A stretch of 64,000 bases of DNA from Citromicrobium sp. Lineage in GTDB: Bacteria > Pseudomonadota > Alphaproteobacteria > Sphingomonadales > Sphingomonadaceae. Both the position numbers and the translations under genes were made by a program. Positions 49,419-58,848 of this stretch are shown piece by piece. Position 1 is the first letter of the stretch; every line of letters begins with the position of its first letter. The notes under the pieces were generated by a model. That model did not search any database, was not told the DNA's origin, and worked only from the letters and a program-made list of their open reading frames with translations. The stretch lies in assembly GCA_002729695.1 (NCBI GenBank), contig PBYQ01000036.1, positions 112,276 through 176,275 on the forward strand, written 5' to 3'.

Positions 49419-50228
49419 ATGAGTTTGCTGACGCGTGCGAGTGCGGTCCTGCGTCGGCACGGGCCGGTATTATTTGTCCGCCGGGTCGCGCGCGAAATCT
49501 CGCGCCGGAGCTCGCTTGGACTGCGACGAGTGGCCACGGGCGGGAAGGATTTCGTCCTTTCGGATTACGGGGTAAAGCTCATCCCGAACTGGAGCGACAG
49601 CACCTTCCAGCTTTATGTCATCGGGGGGTACGGCACCTTCTTCAGCGACTTTCTGGCCACGCGAACGGCCGATTTCGCATTCGTGGATATCGGTGCGAAC
49701 CAGGGGCTTTATTCTATCCTTGCCGCGCGCAATCCGCATTGCCTTGGCGTGGCGGCCTTCGAACCATCGAGCGCGACCGCCGATCTCATGTCGCGCAACG
49801 TTACCCTCAACGAAGCCTCGCAAATCGAGGTCCACCGGTTTGCGGTCGCGGCGAAGGAGGGCACGGAGCAGCTGACGACCTTTCCGGGGCATAGCGGCAA
49901 AGCCAGCCTCAACCCTACCAAGGACGGATTCTCCGTGCCGGAGACGGAAACCATCCGAACGGTCTCTGCACAAGGCATCGACGCGCGGATCCCCGATGCG
50001 CCGAGCTACATCGTGAAAGTCGATGTGGAAGGTCTGGAAGACGTCGTCTTGCGGGAATTCGCGAAGACACTGGCCGTTCATCGCACCAGCCACATCTTTT
50101 ACGAAGTCGACGAAGACTGGGTCTCGTCCGACAAGCTCGAAGAGATTCTCCGAGCATCCGGCTTCACCCGGTTCGAGCGCGTCGGCAAGGATCCCATCCA
50201 TTACGACGTGCTCGCCATTCGCGACTAA
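49419..50228 (+). CDS. FkbM-family SAM-dependent methyltransferase
   Basis: A 269-residue methyltransferase. The SAM-binding part is FVDIGANQGLYSILAA, then AAFEPSSATADLM, and the FkbM hallmark YIVKVDVEGLEDVVLREF. The family O-methylates sugars and polyketides; the acceptor is unknown. The first 45 residues (RRHGPVLFVRRVAREIS) are basic and may be a membrane-proximal or N-terminal helix region. ATG 49419 is just four bases after guaA, so read-through transcription is likely although functions are unrelated. Confidence 0.88.
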   Translation: MSLLTRASAVLRRHGPVLFVRRVAREISRRSSLGLRRVATGGKDFVLSDYGVKLIPNWSDSTFQLYVIGGYGTFFSDFLATRTADFAFVDIGANQGLYSILAARNPHCLGVAAFEPSSATADLMSRNVTLNEASQIEVHRFAVAAKEGTEQLTTFPGHSGKASLNPTKDGFSVPETETIRTVSAQGIDARIPDAPSYIVKVDVEGLEDVVLREFAKTLAVHRTSHIFYEVDEDWVSSDKLEEILRASGFTRFERVGKDPIHYDVLAIRD

Positions 50229-50409
50229 GCTGCATGAACGGTGCCCGGGCGGTCCGGGCTGGGTGCCCTCATTGGGGCGGGTGCAACGGGCCAGGGCGTC
50301 AAACCCAACGGTTACGCCAGGGGTGTGCAAGTCAGGCGCGACAGCACCAGAACCGATCCGCGGCCTGCTGCGTTGCCCCGGTGAACCCCCAAAGCAACGG
50401 AGCTCCCCC

Positions 50410-51414
50410 ATGAAAGCCGTCAAGGTCCGCAATCCCGCCAGTCTCGACAGCCTAGAAGTCGTCGATATCGACACTCCGGGCGAACCCGGCCCTGGCGAGG
50501 TGCGAGTGAAGCTGCATGCCTCCTCGCTCAACTTTCACGACTATGCGGTCGTCGCGGGGATGATCCCGACCGAGGACGGGCGCATTCCGCTGTCCGATGG
50601 CGCGGGCGAGGTCGAGGCGGTGGGCGAGGGTGTCGACGAGTTCGCGGTCGGCGACCGGGTGATGTCGGTCTTCTTTCCCGAATGGCAGGACGGGCGTCCG
50701 CCGATGGGCAGCTTCGAGACCACGCCGGGCGACGGGATCGACGGTTTCGCTTGCGAAAAGGTGGTGAAGCCCGCCCGTGCCTTCACCCGGATGCCCGAAA
50801 ATTTCGACTTCGCGCAGGCGGCCTGCCTGCCGTGTGCCGGGCTGACCGCGTGGCGTGCGCTGAAGGAGGACGGAAACCTGCAGGCCGGGCAGACCGTGCT
50901 GCTGGAGGGGACCGGCGGCGTCTCGATGTTCGCACTGCGGATCGCCAAGGCGGCGGGGGCGCGGGTGATCATCACCTCCAGTTCGGACGACAAGCTGGCG
51001 AGGGCGCGCGAGCTGGGTGCCGATCACACGATCAACTACAAGAGCACCGACGAGTGGGGCGCCGAGGCGTTCGACTGGTCGAAGGGCGGCGTCGATCATG
51101 TGGTCGAGGTCGGCGGGCCGGGCACGGTGAACCAGGCGATCGACGCGATCCGGCCCGGCGGCCATATCCACCTGATCGGCGTGCTCACGGGCCGCAAGGG
51201 CGAGGTCGAAACCGCCGCGCTGATGCGCAAGATGGGGCGGTTGCAGGGGCTGACCGTGGGCAGCCGCGCGATGCAGTTGCGGATGATCGCCGCGATCGAG
51301 GCCACGGGTATGGAGCCGGTCATCTCGGACCGTTTCGCGCTCGCCGATCTGGCCGAGGCCTTCCGCCACGAGCAGGATCAGAAGCACTTCGGCAAGATCG
51401 CGATCGATATCTGA
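50410..51414 (+). CDS. Zinc-independent MDR-family alcohol dehydrogenase/quinone reductase-like protein
   Basis: A 334-residue medium-chain dehydrogenase/reductase. The GroES-like half has LHASSLNFHDYAVVAGMIP and IPLSDGAGEVEAVGEGV. The Rossmann half has VLLEGTGGVSMFALRIAKAAGARVI, the NADP loop. The catalytic zinc ligands of classical alcohol dehydrogenases are missing (Asn-Phe-His-Asp in place of Cys), which puts it with the quinone reductase/zinc-free group. Substrate unknown. The 181 bp upstream contains nothing recognised. Nth-like gene follows six bases on. Confidence 0.85.
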   Translation: MKAVKVRNPASLDSLEVVDIDTPGEPGPGEVRVKLHASSLNFHDYAVVAGMIPTEDGRIPLSDGAGEVEAVGEGVDEFAVGDRVMSVFFPEWQDGRPPMGSFETTPGDGIDGFACEKVVKPARAFTRMPENFDFAQAACLPCAGLTAWRALKEDGNLQAGQTVLLEGTGGVSMFALRIAKAAGARVIITSSSDDKLARARELGADHTINYKSTDEWGAEAFDWSKGGVDHVVEVGGPGTVNQAIDAIRPGGHIHLIGVLTGRKGEVETAALMRKMGRLQGLTVGSRAMQLRMIAAIEATGMEPVISDRFALADLAEAFRHEQDQKHFGKIAIDI

Positions 51415-51420
51415 CGCGCC

Positions 51421-52128
51421 ATGCAACTCCCCCTCGGCGAGGATCCGCGCACCGACACGCTTCGGCGGCTCCAGCCGCTGCTGATCCAGCGGTTCGGGCG
51501 GATCGAGCGCGCACCACGCGAGCGGCGCGCGCCCGAGTGGGTGCTGGTGCAGGGGGTGATCGGCGCGCGCACGCGGTCGGAGGTTTCCAACGCGGCGACC
51601 GACCGGTTGCTGGCGAGATATGGAAGCTGGGAGGCGGTGGCGGCGGCTGCGCTCGAAGACTTGCAGGCTGAGCTGGCGACCCAGACCTATCCCAATGTCG
51701 CGGGCGAGCGGCTTAAGGCCTGCCTGACCGACCTGGTCGTGCGGCGTGGCGCCGTCGACCTCTCGCATCTCGAAGCGATGAAGACCGATGCGGCGATGGC
51801 GTGGCTCGAAACGCTGCCCGGCGTCGGGCGCAAGATCGCGGCGGGGGTGGTCAATGCCTCGACGCTGGACCGCAAGGCGATGGTGCTCGATTCGCACCAT
51901 CGCCGTGTGCTCCAGCGCATGGGTCTGGTTCCGCCAAGGGCCGATACGAGCCGCGCCTATGCGGCGATCATGCCCGTGATGCCGCCCGAATGGAGCGCGG
52001 CCGACTACGACGAGCATCACCTGCTGATGAAGGAAATCGGGCGTGCCTATTGCCGACCGAGCAGCACGGATTGCCCCGCGTGCCCTGCCCAGTCGCTCTG
52101 CAAGACCGGGCGGGCGAAGGCCGCCTGA
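51421..52128 (+). CDS. Endonuclease III-like DNA glycosylase (HhH-GPD with 4Fe-4S)
   Basis: A 235-residue protein, close to Nth length. The helix-hairpin-helix LPGVGRKIAAGVV contains Lys138 at the Nth catalytic position, and VLDSHHRRVLQRMG gives Asp157. The C-terminal cluster Cys-x6-Cys-x2-Cys-x5-Cys is complete (CRPSSTDCPACPAQSLC). The fold is that of a base-excision glycosylase/lyase removing oxidised pyrimidines. The sequence outside the HhH is divergent from E. coli Nth, so it may be a paralogue with altered specificity. Cotranscribed with the upstream dehydrogenase gene. Confidence 0.85.
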   Translation: MQLPLGEDPRTDTLRRLQPLLIQRFGRIERAPRERRAPEWVLVQGVIGARTRSEVSNAATDRLLARYGSWEAVAAAALEDLQAELATQTYPNVAGERLKACLTDLVVRRGAVDLSHLEAMKTDAAMAWLETLPGVGRKIAAGVVNASTLDRKAMVLDSHHRRVLQRMGLVPPRADTSRAYAAIMPVMPPEWSAADYDEHHLLMKEIGRAYCRPSSTDCPACPAQSLCKTGRAKAA

Positions 52129-52159
52129 AACGGCCCCGCCGACACCCTTGTCGGCCCCG

Positions 52160-52561
52160 TCAGTCGGACGCGCGCTTGTACGGGACGAAGTCGGTCAGGA
52201 AGATCGGATAGCCCAGCGAATCGCTGGCGTAGGAGCGCCGCATCTCGACCCGCGAAGTGCGACAGAACGAGGGTGTCGCGTCCCTGATCACCAGCATGTC
52301 GTTGCTGTCGAGCGCTTCGGGGTGGGCGGTGTAGTTGATGTAGATCGTGCGCCCCGCGTCATACACCAGCGCGGTCTTGTCGATCATGTAGATGCGCGCG
52401 TTCACGTGACTGGGCACGCACCTGGTCGGCTCGCCCGCGACCCGGCCTTCGAGCAGCTTGGCGAGCTGTTCGTCGCCTTTCGACTGTTCGGCGCTGGCAG
52501 GGGCAGTCACCGCAAGGGCTGCGAGGCCAAGTGTGGCGAGTGTGGCGAGTTTGAACGTCAT
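52160..52561 (-). CDS. Hypothetical secreted protein
   Basis: A 133-residue protein with a signal peptide (MTFKLATLATLGLAALAVTAPASA). I do not recognise a family. The mature part has two cysteines (TRCVPSHVNARIYMIDKTALVY and SFCRTSRVEMRRS) and beta-rich segments, consistent with a small disulfide-stabilised periplasmic domain. The convergent Nth-like gene ends 31 bases away. Relatives seem common in sphingomonads by recollection only. Confidence 0.65.
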   Translation of the reverse strand: MTFKLATLATLGLAALAVTAPASAEQSKGDEQLAKLLEGRVAGEPTRCVPSHVNARIYMIDKTALVYDAGRTIYINYTAHPEALDSNDMLVIRDATPSFCRTSRVEMRRSYASDSLGYPIFLTDFVPYKRASD

Positions 52562-52711
52562 GGGGTCGATCCTTCGTCCGCATTGGAGCCTGCGAGAAGG
52601 AGCGAAGCCCGCATGGCATCGCTCGCAGGCATGTTTTATGCGGGCGAGTAGATCACAAAGCAGGTGAATGATCGCTGACTTTCGCGCGCGCGGCGCGGCG
52701 ATCGCACCGGC

Positions 52712-52972
52712 TCACGGGTGACCCGGATCGGCGCCTTCGCTGATATCGCGCAGCGCGGCCTGGTCCACTCCGTCGGCTGGTCCGCCTTCGAGCACGAAGC
52801 GCCGGTCGCAATAGCCGCAATCGACGTAGCCGTGCTCGTCGATTTCGAGATAGATCTTGGGATGGCCCAGCGCGGCCGGACGGTAATTCTCGCCGCTGCG
52901 GATGTCGGTGGCGCCATCGCACCATACGCGGCGGGCGGTGACCTTGGAGATTTCTGGCGGCGGAATCGACAT
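52712..52972 (-). CDS. Zinc-finger CHCC (NDUFS6-like) domain protein
   Basis: An 86-residue protein. The zf-CHCC zinc motif is seen as VWCDG, then GHPKIYLEIDEHGYVDCGYCDRRFVL, i.e. Cys, His, Cys, Cys. The family is homologous to the NDUFS6 subunit of complex I and is widespread in alphaproteobacteria, where it may assist complex I assembly or zinc handling. ATG 52972 (MSIPPPEISK) gives the usual compact length; an upstream frame exists but adds unlikely sequence. Divergent from the ABC ATPase gene. Confidence 0.85.
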   Translation of the reverse strand: MSIPPPEISKVTARRVWCDGATDIRSGENYRPAALGHPKIYLEIDEHGYVDCGYCDRRFVLEGGPADGVDQAALRDISEGADPGHP

Positions 52973-53068
52973 GGCAGCGCGCATATCCTCGTGGCCCGTT
53001 TGCGGCAAGTCCCGATAGAGCTGCCAAACCTGTGGCCAAGCACGCGGGCGCGCATTAGGGCGGATCGC

Positions 53069-54007
53069 ATGACGACCCGGCCCGCGATCTCGATCCAGAA
53101 CCTGACCAAGCGCTATGCCCCCGCCAAGGGGGAGAGCGAGGGCAAGCTGGCGCTGAAAGGCGTCAGCTTTGATGTCCCGCAGGGCGGCATCTTCGGCCTG
53201 CTCGGCCCCAATGGCGCGGGCAAGTCGACGCTGATCAACATCCTCGCCGGGCTGGTCACGCGGACCAGCGGCAGCGCGGAAATCTGGGGTTTCGACACCG
53301 CCAAGAACCCGCGCAATGCCAAGCGCGCGATCGGCATCGTGCCGCAGGAAATCGTGTTCGACCCGTTCTTTACCCCGTTCGAGGTGCTGGAGAATCAGGG
53401 CGGTTTTTACGGCATTCCGGCAAGCGAGCGACGCAGCGAGGAGCTGCTGAAGGCGGTCCACCTGTGGGACAAGCGCGACGCCTATGCCCGCACGCTGTCG
53501 GGCGGGATGAAGCGTCGCCTGCTGATCGCCAAGGCGATGGTCCATTCGCCGCCGATCCTCGTGCTCGACGAGCCGACCGCGGGCGTCGATGTCGAGCTGC
53601 GGCGGCAGTTGTGGGAACTGGTGACCGAGCTCAACCAGCAGGGCGTCACCGTGGTGCTGACCACGCACTACCTCGAAGAAGCCGAGCAGTTGTGCGATCG
53701 GATCGCGATCATCAACCATGGCGAACTGATCGCGGACAAGCCGACCCGCGAACTCGTCGGCATGGCGCGCGAGAAGATCATCCGGCTGGAAGTGGACAAG
53801 GACCTGGCAGGCCCGCCGATGGACGAGGCGTTCACCCGCGCCGAAGTGACTGCGCCGCGCACGCTCGAAATCGCCTATGATCGCGACAAGATGACCGCCG
53901 GCCAGGTGCTGACCATCGTGCAGGGCCACGGTTACGCGATCGAGGATGTCTCGACGCTGGAGCCCGATCTGGAAGACGTTTTCGTGCAGCTGACGGGCGC
54001 GGGATAG
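53069..54007 (+). CDS. ABC transporter ATP-binding protein (DrrA/CcmA-type)
   Basis: A 312-residue ATPase. Walker A GPNGAGKSTL, Q-loop IGIVPQEIVFD, signature LSGGMKRRLLIA, Walker B ILVLDEPTAGVDVEL and H-loop TTHY are present. The C-terminal 80 residues form a DrrA-like extension ending VEDVFVQLTG. This class exports drugs, polysaccharide or lipids. No permease gene lies next to it: the next gene is a diguanylate cyclase, so its membrane partner must be elsewhere. Confidence 0.9.
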   Translation: MTTRPAISIQNLTKRYAPAKGESEGKLALKGVSFDVPQGGIFGLLGPNGAGKSTLINILAGLVTRTSGSAEIWGFDTAKNPRNAKRAIGIVPQEIVFDPFFTPFEVLENQGGFYGIPASERRSEELLKAVHLWDKRDAYARTLSGGMKRRLLIAKAMVHSPPILVLDEPTAGVDVELRRQLWELVTELNQQGVTVVLTTHYLEEAEQLCDRIAIINHGELIADKPTRELVGMAREKIIRLEVDKDLAGPPMDEAFTRAEVTAPRTLEIAYDRDKMTAGQVLTIVQGHGYAIEDVSTLEPDLEDVFVQLTGAG

Positions 54008-54076
54008 GCCTAAAGGCCAAGGTATCGTCACCCCAGCGATAACCATTGGTCAACGCATCGTCGTTAATGCGACCAT

Positions 54077-56020
54077 GTGACGAAAATTGTGCCCTTTTCC
54101 AGGATTTTGGCGCAGCTGCCCGCCGTCGCCACGATCCTCGCCGCCCTGCTTTGCGCCGTTGTCGCAGGGCCGGCATCGGCGCGATGCGTTGGCAGTCTCG
54201 ATCCCGTCATCATGCGCGCGGAACTGGAGACCGGGCGCGACCCCGATCGCGCGGTCGACCTGATCGCGCGGCAGATATCCGCCACCGACCCCACCGACAA
54301 ACGCCGCATGGCCGAACTTTACCTCGCCCAGTGGGTCGCGCTGACGATGAGCGGGGAACCTGCAGCAGGCGCGCTTGAAAAGGCGCGCGGTGCGGCGAGC
54401 GGATTTCCCTCGGGCGATCCGGCAAACCTGATGGTGCGCCTGGCCGATCTCCACAAGCTCGACAACGGGCCCGCAAAGCGCAGCGCACTTTCGTCGATCG
54501 TGCGCGACTATCGGGCGCTTCCCGACGGAAGCAAGGCGAAGGCCTGCCGCGGGGTCGACCTCTCGTTTCACTATGCGCTGCTCGAAGATCAGCGCAATGC
54601 CTTCGTCTACGCGACGCAGGCCTATCGCAACAGCCCGGCGGACAAGGAGTCGCTGGCGCACGCGAACGCGGCCTCGATGCTCGCCTACCTCGTCTCGTCC
54701 GGGCACGATTTTCCTTATGCGCGGCAGCTGCACTCCGAAGCGCTCGACACCTATCTGAAGACGGGGATGAGCGATCTTGCGTCGAATGAGCTTGTCCTGC
54801 GCGGTTATACCGAACTGGAGGACGGCGATGCCCGCGCGGCGATGGCCGACTTCAAGGCCGCAGCGGACCAGGCCCGCACCTACGGAAACGACTATGCGGT
54901 CGACTATGCGCTGCTGGGCGTCTGCCAGGCCGCCTACGAAGGCGGCAGGATCGTCGAAGCGGGCGCCGAGTGCGAACGGGTGTACGCCTCGCTCGCCAGG
55001 GAGGGAGAGCGCATGGCCCTGCCGGCAACGGCGCTGATGGCGGACCTGCTCGCCGAACGGGGCGACCCGGCCAGGGCCGTCGCCCTGCTCGATCCACAGA
55101 TTGCCGAAGGCAAGGGCGAAGCGTCGCACGAAGACTGGATCCTCGCGCTACAGACGCGCGCGAAAGCGCTTTCGATGCTCGGCCGCAACGCCGAAGCCTA
55201 TGCCGATATGCGCCGCGCGAGCGTCGCCCAGGCGGAACAGCGCGCGGAAGAACTGCAAAGCGGGGTCAACGCGTTGCAGGCACGTTTCCAGACCGAAGAA
55301 CTGCAAAATCGGCTGATGAGCGAGGAACGCTCGAGCGATGCACGGCTGCGGCTGGCGATCGCGGTGATCGTCGGGGCCGTCACCACTCTTGCGCTGCTCG
55401 GCACGCTGATCTTCTTCCTGCTGCGGCACCGTCGCCGCTTCCGCCGCCTGGCGATGACCGACCCGCTGACCGGCCTCGGCAACCGGCGCGCGACGCTGGA
55501 AAAAATGGACCAGGCGTTGCGTAACGTCGGGGCGACCCAACCACGCGCTTCGTTCGTGCTGCTCGATATCGATCACTTCAAATGGTGGAACGATACCTTC
55601 GGCCACGATGCGGGCGACAGGATTCTCAACGACTTCGCCCGGGTGGTGGAGCGGTGCCTGCGCCCGACCGACATCGTCGGCCGCTGGGGCGGGGAGGAGT
55701 TTCTCGTCGTGCTGCCCGCGACCGGGCTGGAGGAAGCGAGGCAGATCATAGAGCGCGTGCGAACCGAAGCTGCGCAGGAAGTGTTCGACTTCGCGCCCGG
55801 TTACCGGCTTCGTTTCAGTGCGGGCATCGCCATGCCCGGCGAGACCGGCGGCCTGACGGACGCGTGCATCAGGCTGGCCGACAGGCGGCTCTACGCAGCC
55901 AAGGCCAAGGGCCGGAACCGTACCTGTATCGAGGGGGAAGAGATGCCCGTCGAAGACGCTGCGCAAGCGCGCGCCGGGGAAGTTTCCACGCCGGGCTCGA
56001 CCACCGCCAAGGCCGCCTGA
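54077..56020 (+). CDS. Membrane-bound diguanylate cyclase (TPR-like sensor plus GGDEF)
   Basis: A 647-residue protein. GTG 54077 opens a signal/anchor segment (ILAALLCAVVAGPASA). A periplasmic helical region of about 370 residues looks TPR-like (repeats such as RNAFVYATQAYRNS and YALLGVCQAAYEGG). One membrane helix follows (LAIAVIVGAVTTLALLGTLIFFLL), then a GGDEF domain with RWGGEEF near residue 537 and DPLTGLGNRRA, so active cyclic di-GMP synthesis is expected. An RxxD inhibitory site could not be assigned with confidence. The sensed signal is unknown. Confidence 0.88.
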   Translation: MTKIVPFSRILAQLPAVATILAALLCAVVAGPASARCVGSLDPVIMRAELETGRDPDRAVDLIARQISATDPTDKRRMAELYLAQWVALTMSGEPAAGALEKARGAASGFPSGDPANLMVRLADLHKLDNGPAKRSALSSIVRDYRALPDGSKAKACRGVDLSFHYALLEDQRNAFVYATQAYRNSPADKESLAHANAASMLAYLVSSGHDFPYARQLHSEALDTYLKTGMSDLASNELVLRGYTELEDGDARAAMADFKAAADQARTYGNDYAVDYALLGVCQAAYEGGRIVEAGAECERVYASLAREGERMALPATALMADLLAERGDPARAVALLDPQIAEGKGEASHEDWILALQTRAKALSMLGRNAEAYADMRRASVAQAEQRAEELQSGVNALQARFQTEELQNRLMSEERSSDARLRLAIAVIVGAVTTLALLGTLIFFLLRHRRRFRRLAMTDPLTGLGNRRATLEKMDQALRNVGATQPRASFVLLDIDHFKWWNDTFGHDAGDRILNDFARVVERCLRPTDIVGRWGGEEFLVVLPATGLEEARQIIERVRTEAAQEVFDFAPGYRLRFSAGIAMPGETGGLTDACIRLADRRLYAAKAKGRNRTCIEGEEMPVEDAAQARAGEVSTPGSTTAKAA

Positions 56021-56061
56021 TCCGTAGGCGGATCGTGGCAGAGGATACGTGACGCGGGGGC

Positions 56062-57075
56062 TCAGCCCCAGCCGCGGATTTTCCAGAAGGGATCGTCGAA
56101 GTCGACGGTGAGCAGCCAGTTCCCGCTGGTGCACCAAAGTTCGATGTGGCTCAGCGACACCCCGGCCAGCGGCTCCTGCTCGATCTCGCGATAGCCCATC
56201 GCCACCAGCGAATGGAATGCGGGCACCAGCGCGGTGCGGGGCATCAGGACGTAGGGCGACCCGGTGCGGTTGTGCGGCACGCCGTACATGCCCACTGTGG
56301 CGACCAGCATCGCGTCGCCCTCGCAGCGCGCCTCCACGAAGGTGCTCACCAGCGTCTGCAAGGCGTCGATGTCGCTCGGATCGACGACTTTCTTCAGGCT
56401 CTCTTTTTCGATCCCCCGCTTGTCGTTGTAGACGTGGCGCGGCCGCCGGGGATGGCGAGGATCGTCGTCGCGGACAAGCTCGTGCTCGATGCCAAGGTCG
56501 GCGAGCGTTTGGGTCAGCGGAAACGCGTAGAGCTGCGCCAGCGCGTCTAACCGGGCGTCCTCTTCGGGCGACAATTCGGGCGGCAGCGCCAGCCGCGCGA
56601 TGTCGTCACGGTTCATCTCGATCAGCCAGTTCTCCGGGTAACCGGTGATCCAGATCGTCCATCCGAAATCGAGCAGCACGTCGAGATTGGCGATCGCATC
56701 GCTCGCCCGGAGCGCCACGTCGGTTTCGAATCCAGTGTCGTAGCCGAATCGGATCTCGGTATCAGGAGCGGTCGCCCTTTCGATCATCCGGCGGATCACA
56801 TCGACGCGCAACTGAGCGGTCAGAGTGCCCTTGGGATCGACCTCGTCATTCAGCCAGCAGTGATCGATGTCCGCCGGCTCGGGGCTGTCGGGCCACCACA
56901 CTCCGTTGCCCGCGACGCGGATATAGGGCGGGGTCCAGATTCCATCGAAGCGCGGCTCGTGCGGGACGCCGCGTTCCGCGAGGCGCGGGATGATCGTGCC
57001 TTCGACGCGTCGGGGCGGGGCCTCACGCAAGGCTGCGCGGCGTTCGTCGAGCTGTTTTCGCCGTTCCGGGTCCAT
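56062..57075 (-). CDS. Hypothetical protein, conserved-looking, function unknown
   Basis: A 337-residue protein with no recognised domain. It is rich in Trp and Pro near the N-terminus (GIWTPPYIRVAGNGVWWPDSPEP) and contains LLDFGWTIWITGYPENW mid-way, and DDPFWKIRGWG at the C-terminus. No signal peptide or membrane helix is apparent, so it is probably cytosolic. The ATG at 57075 lacks a strong ribosome site; a longer frame starts upstream. Convergent with the cyclase gene and divergent from nadB. Confidence 0.65.
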   Translation of the reverse strand: MDPERRKQLDERRAALREAPPRRVEGTIIPRLAERGVPHEPRFDGIWTPPYIRVAGNGVWWPDSPEPADIDHCWLNDEVDPKGTLTAQLRVDVIRRMIERATAPDTEIRFGYDTGFETDVALRASDAIANLDVLLDFGWTIWITGYPENWLIEMNRDDIARLALPPELSPEEDARLDALAQLYAFPLTQTLADLGIEHELVRDDDPRHPRRPRHVYNDKRGIEKESLKKVVDPSDIDALQTLVSTFVEARCEGDAMLVATVGMYGVPHNRTGSPYVLMPRTALVPAFHSLVAMGYREIEQEPLAGVSLSHIELWCTSGNWLLTVDFDDPFWKIRGWG

Positions 57076-57154
57076 CGCCGGTTTGCACAACGCAAACGTC
57101 CGGCGATCAAGCAAAATCTTGCAGCAGGGCACCGTGCCCGCCATGAGACGGGAC

Positions 57155-58741
57155 ATGACCGAAACCCACGACGTCCTCATCATCGGGTCGGGTGCGGCGG
57201 GCCTCACCGCAGCGCTGGCTCTTGCCGAAGAAAAGAAGGTGCTCGTGCTCGCCAAGGGCACGCTCACCGGAGGCAGCACGGCGTGGGCGCAGGGCGGCAT
57301 CGCCGCCGTGCTCGACGCGGGCGACACGTTCGAGGATCATATCCGGGATACTATGGTGGCGGGCGCGGGGCTGAACGATCGCGACACGGTGGAATTCGTG
57401 ATCGAGCGCGCGCCGCACGCGATCGACCGGCTGATCGAACTGGGCGTGCCCTTCAACAAGGAAAGCGGCGCGCTGCACCTGACGCGCGAAGGCGGCCATT
57501 CGCACCGCCGGATCGTCCATGTGAACGACGCGACCGGCTGGGCGGTACAGTCCACGCTGCTGAAAGCCGCCGAGGAAAACCCCAACATCACCCTGCTGCC
57601 GGGGCGAACCTGCATCGACCTGATCACCGGGCGGCACGAGCTGCGATATTCGGGCGCGGGCCAGGTGTGGGGCGCCTACGCGCTCAACGAGGAAACGGGC
57701 GAGGTCGAGGCGCATGTCGCGCGCGCGACCGTGCTCGCGGCGGGCGGCGCGGGGCGCTGCTACCTGTTCAGCACGGCTCCGCGGGGGGCCACCGGCGACG
57801 GGATCGCGATGGCGTGGCGCGGCGGCGCGCGTGTCGCCAACATGGAAATGATGCAGTTCCACCCGACCTGCCTCTACAATCTCGAGGTCAAGAACTTCCT
57901 CGTGACCGAGGCGGTGCGGGGCGAGGGTGGACGGCTGATCAACCCGCGGACCGGCAAGCGCTTCATGGAATTCTACGATCCCGAACGGCTCGAACTGGCC
58001 CCGCGCGACGTCGTGGCGCGCGCGATCGACGCCGAGATCAAGCGTTTCGGGCTCGACTACGTCCATCTCGACATCAGCCACCAGCCGCCCGAATTCGTGC
58101 GCGAGCATTTCCCCACGATCCACGAGAAGCTGCTGGGACTGGGGATCGACATGACCACCCAGCCGATCCCCGTCGTGCCCGCGCAGCACTATACCTGCGG
58201 CGGAGTTCTGGTGGACCTGTTCGCGCGAACCGACCTGCCGGGCCTGTGGGCGGCGGGCGAATGCATCGAAAGCGGGCTGCACGGGGCGAACCGCCTCGCC
58301 TCCAACTCGTTGCTCGAATGCTTCGTGTTCGGCGAGGCGGCGGCGCGCGACATCCTGTCGATGTGGGACGAACTCGACGCCCCGCCTGAAATCCGCCCGT
58401 GGGACGCGAGCCGGGTGACCGATTCGGACGAAGAGGTCGTGATCAAGCAGAACTGGACCGAGATTCGCCGCTTCATGTGGAACTATGTCGGGATCGTGCG
58501 CACGACCAAGCGGCTCGAGCGTGCGGCGAACCGTATCCGCCTGCTGCAATCGGAGATCGACGATTACTACGGCAGCTTCCGGGTGACGACCGACCTGATC
58601 GAGCTGCGCAACCTGGTTCAGGCGGCGGAGCTGATCGTGCGCTGCGCGCTCGAACGCAAGGAAAGCCGGGGGCTGCACTTCACGCTCGACCATCCCCAGA
58701 CCGATCCGATCGCCCGCGATACGGTGTTGCTACCGCGTTGA
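57155..58741 (+). CDS. nadB: L-aspartate oxidase
   Basis: A 528-residue FAD enzyme oxidising L-aspartate to iminoaspartate for quinolinate and NAD synthesis. FAD motif VLIIGSGAAGLTAA at the N-terminus, AQGGIAAV, MEMMQFHPTCLY, EAVRGEGGRLIN and the C-terminal GLHGANRLASNSLLECFVFG match NadB; a helical C-terminal cap follows. ATG 57155 (MTETHDVL) follows a GAGACGGGA purine stretch; ATG 57143 is possible. nadA and nadC are not adjacent. Confidence 0.93.
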   Translation: MTETHDVLIIGSGAAGLTAALALAEEKKVLVLAKGTLTGGSTAWAQGGIAAVLDAGDTFEDHIRDTMVAGAGLNDRDTVEFVIERAPHAIDRLIELGVPFNKESGALHLTREGGHSHRRIVHVNDATGWAVQSTLLKAAEENPNITLLPGRTCIDLITGRHELRYSGAGQVWGAYALNEETGEVEAHVARATVLAAGGAGRCYLFSTAPRGATGDGIAMAWRGGARVANMEMMQFHPTCLYNLEVKNFLVTEAVRGEGGRLINPRTGKRFMEFYDPERLELAPRDVVARAIDAEIKRFGLDYVHLDISHQPPEFVREHFPTIHEKLLGLGIDMTTQPIPVVPAQHYTCGGVLVDLFARTDLPGLWAAGECIESGLHGANRLASNSLLECFVFGEAAARDILSMWDELDAPPEIRPWDASRVTDSDEEVVIKQNWTEIRRFMWNYVGIVRTTKRLERAANRIRLLQSEIDDYYGSFRVTTDLIELRNLVQAAELIVRCALERKESRGLHFTLDHPQTDPIARDTVLLPR

Positions 58742-58848
58742 ATTCGATTGCGGAAACTTGATGGAAGTTAGTTTGTGGCCGGATCAAGGCGCTGACCCAT
58801 TGTGGGGGTGATGCCCATGAGGGGTGTGAGCAAACAGAGGAATTACCC

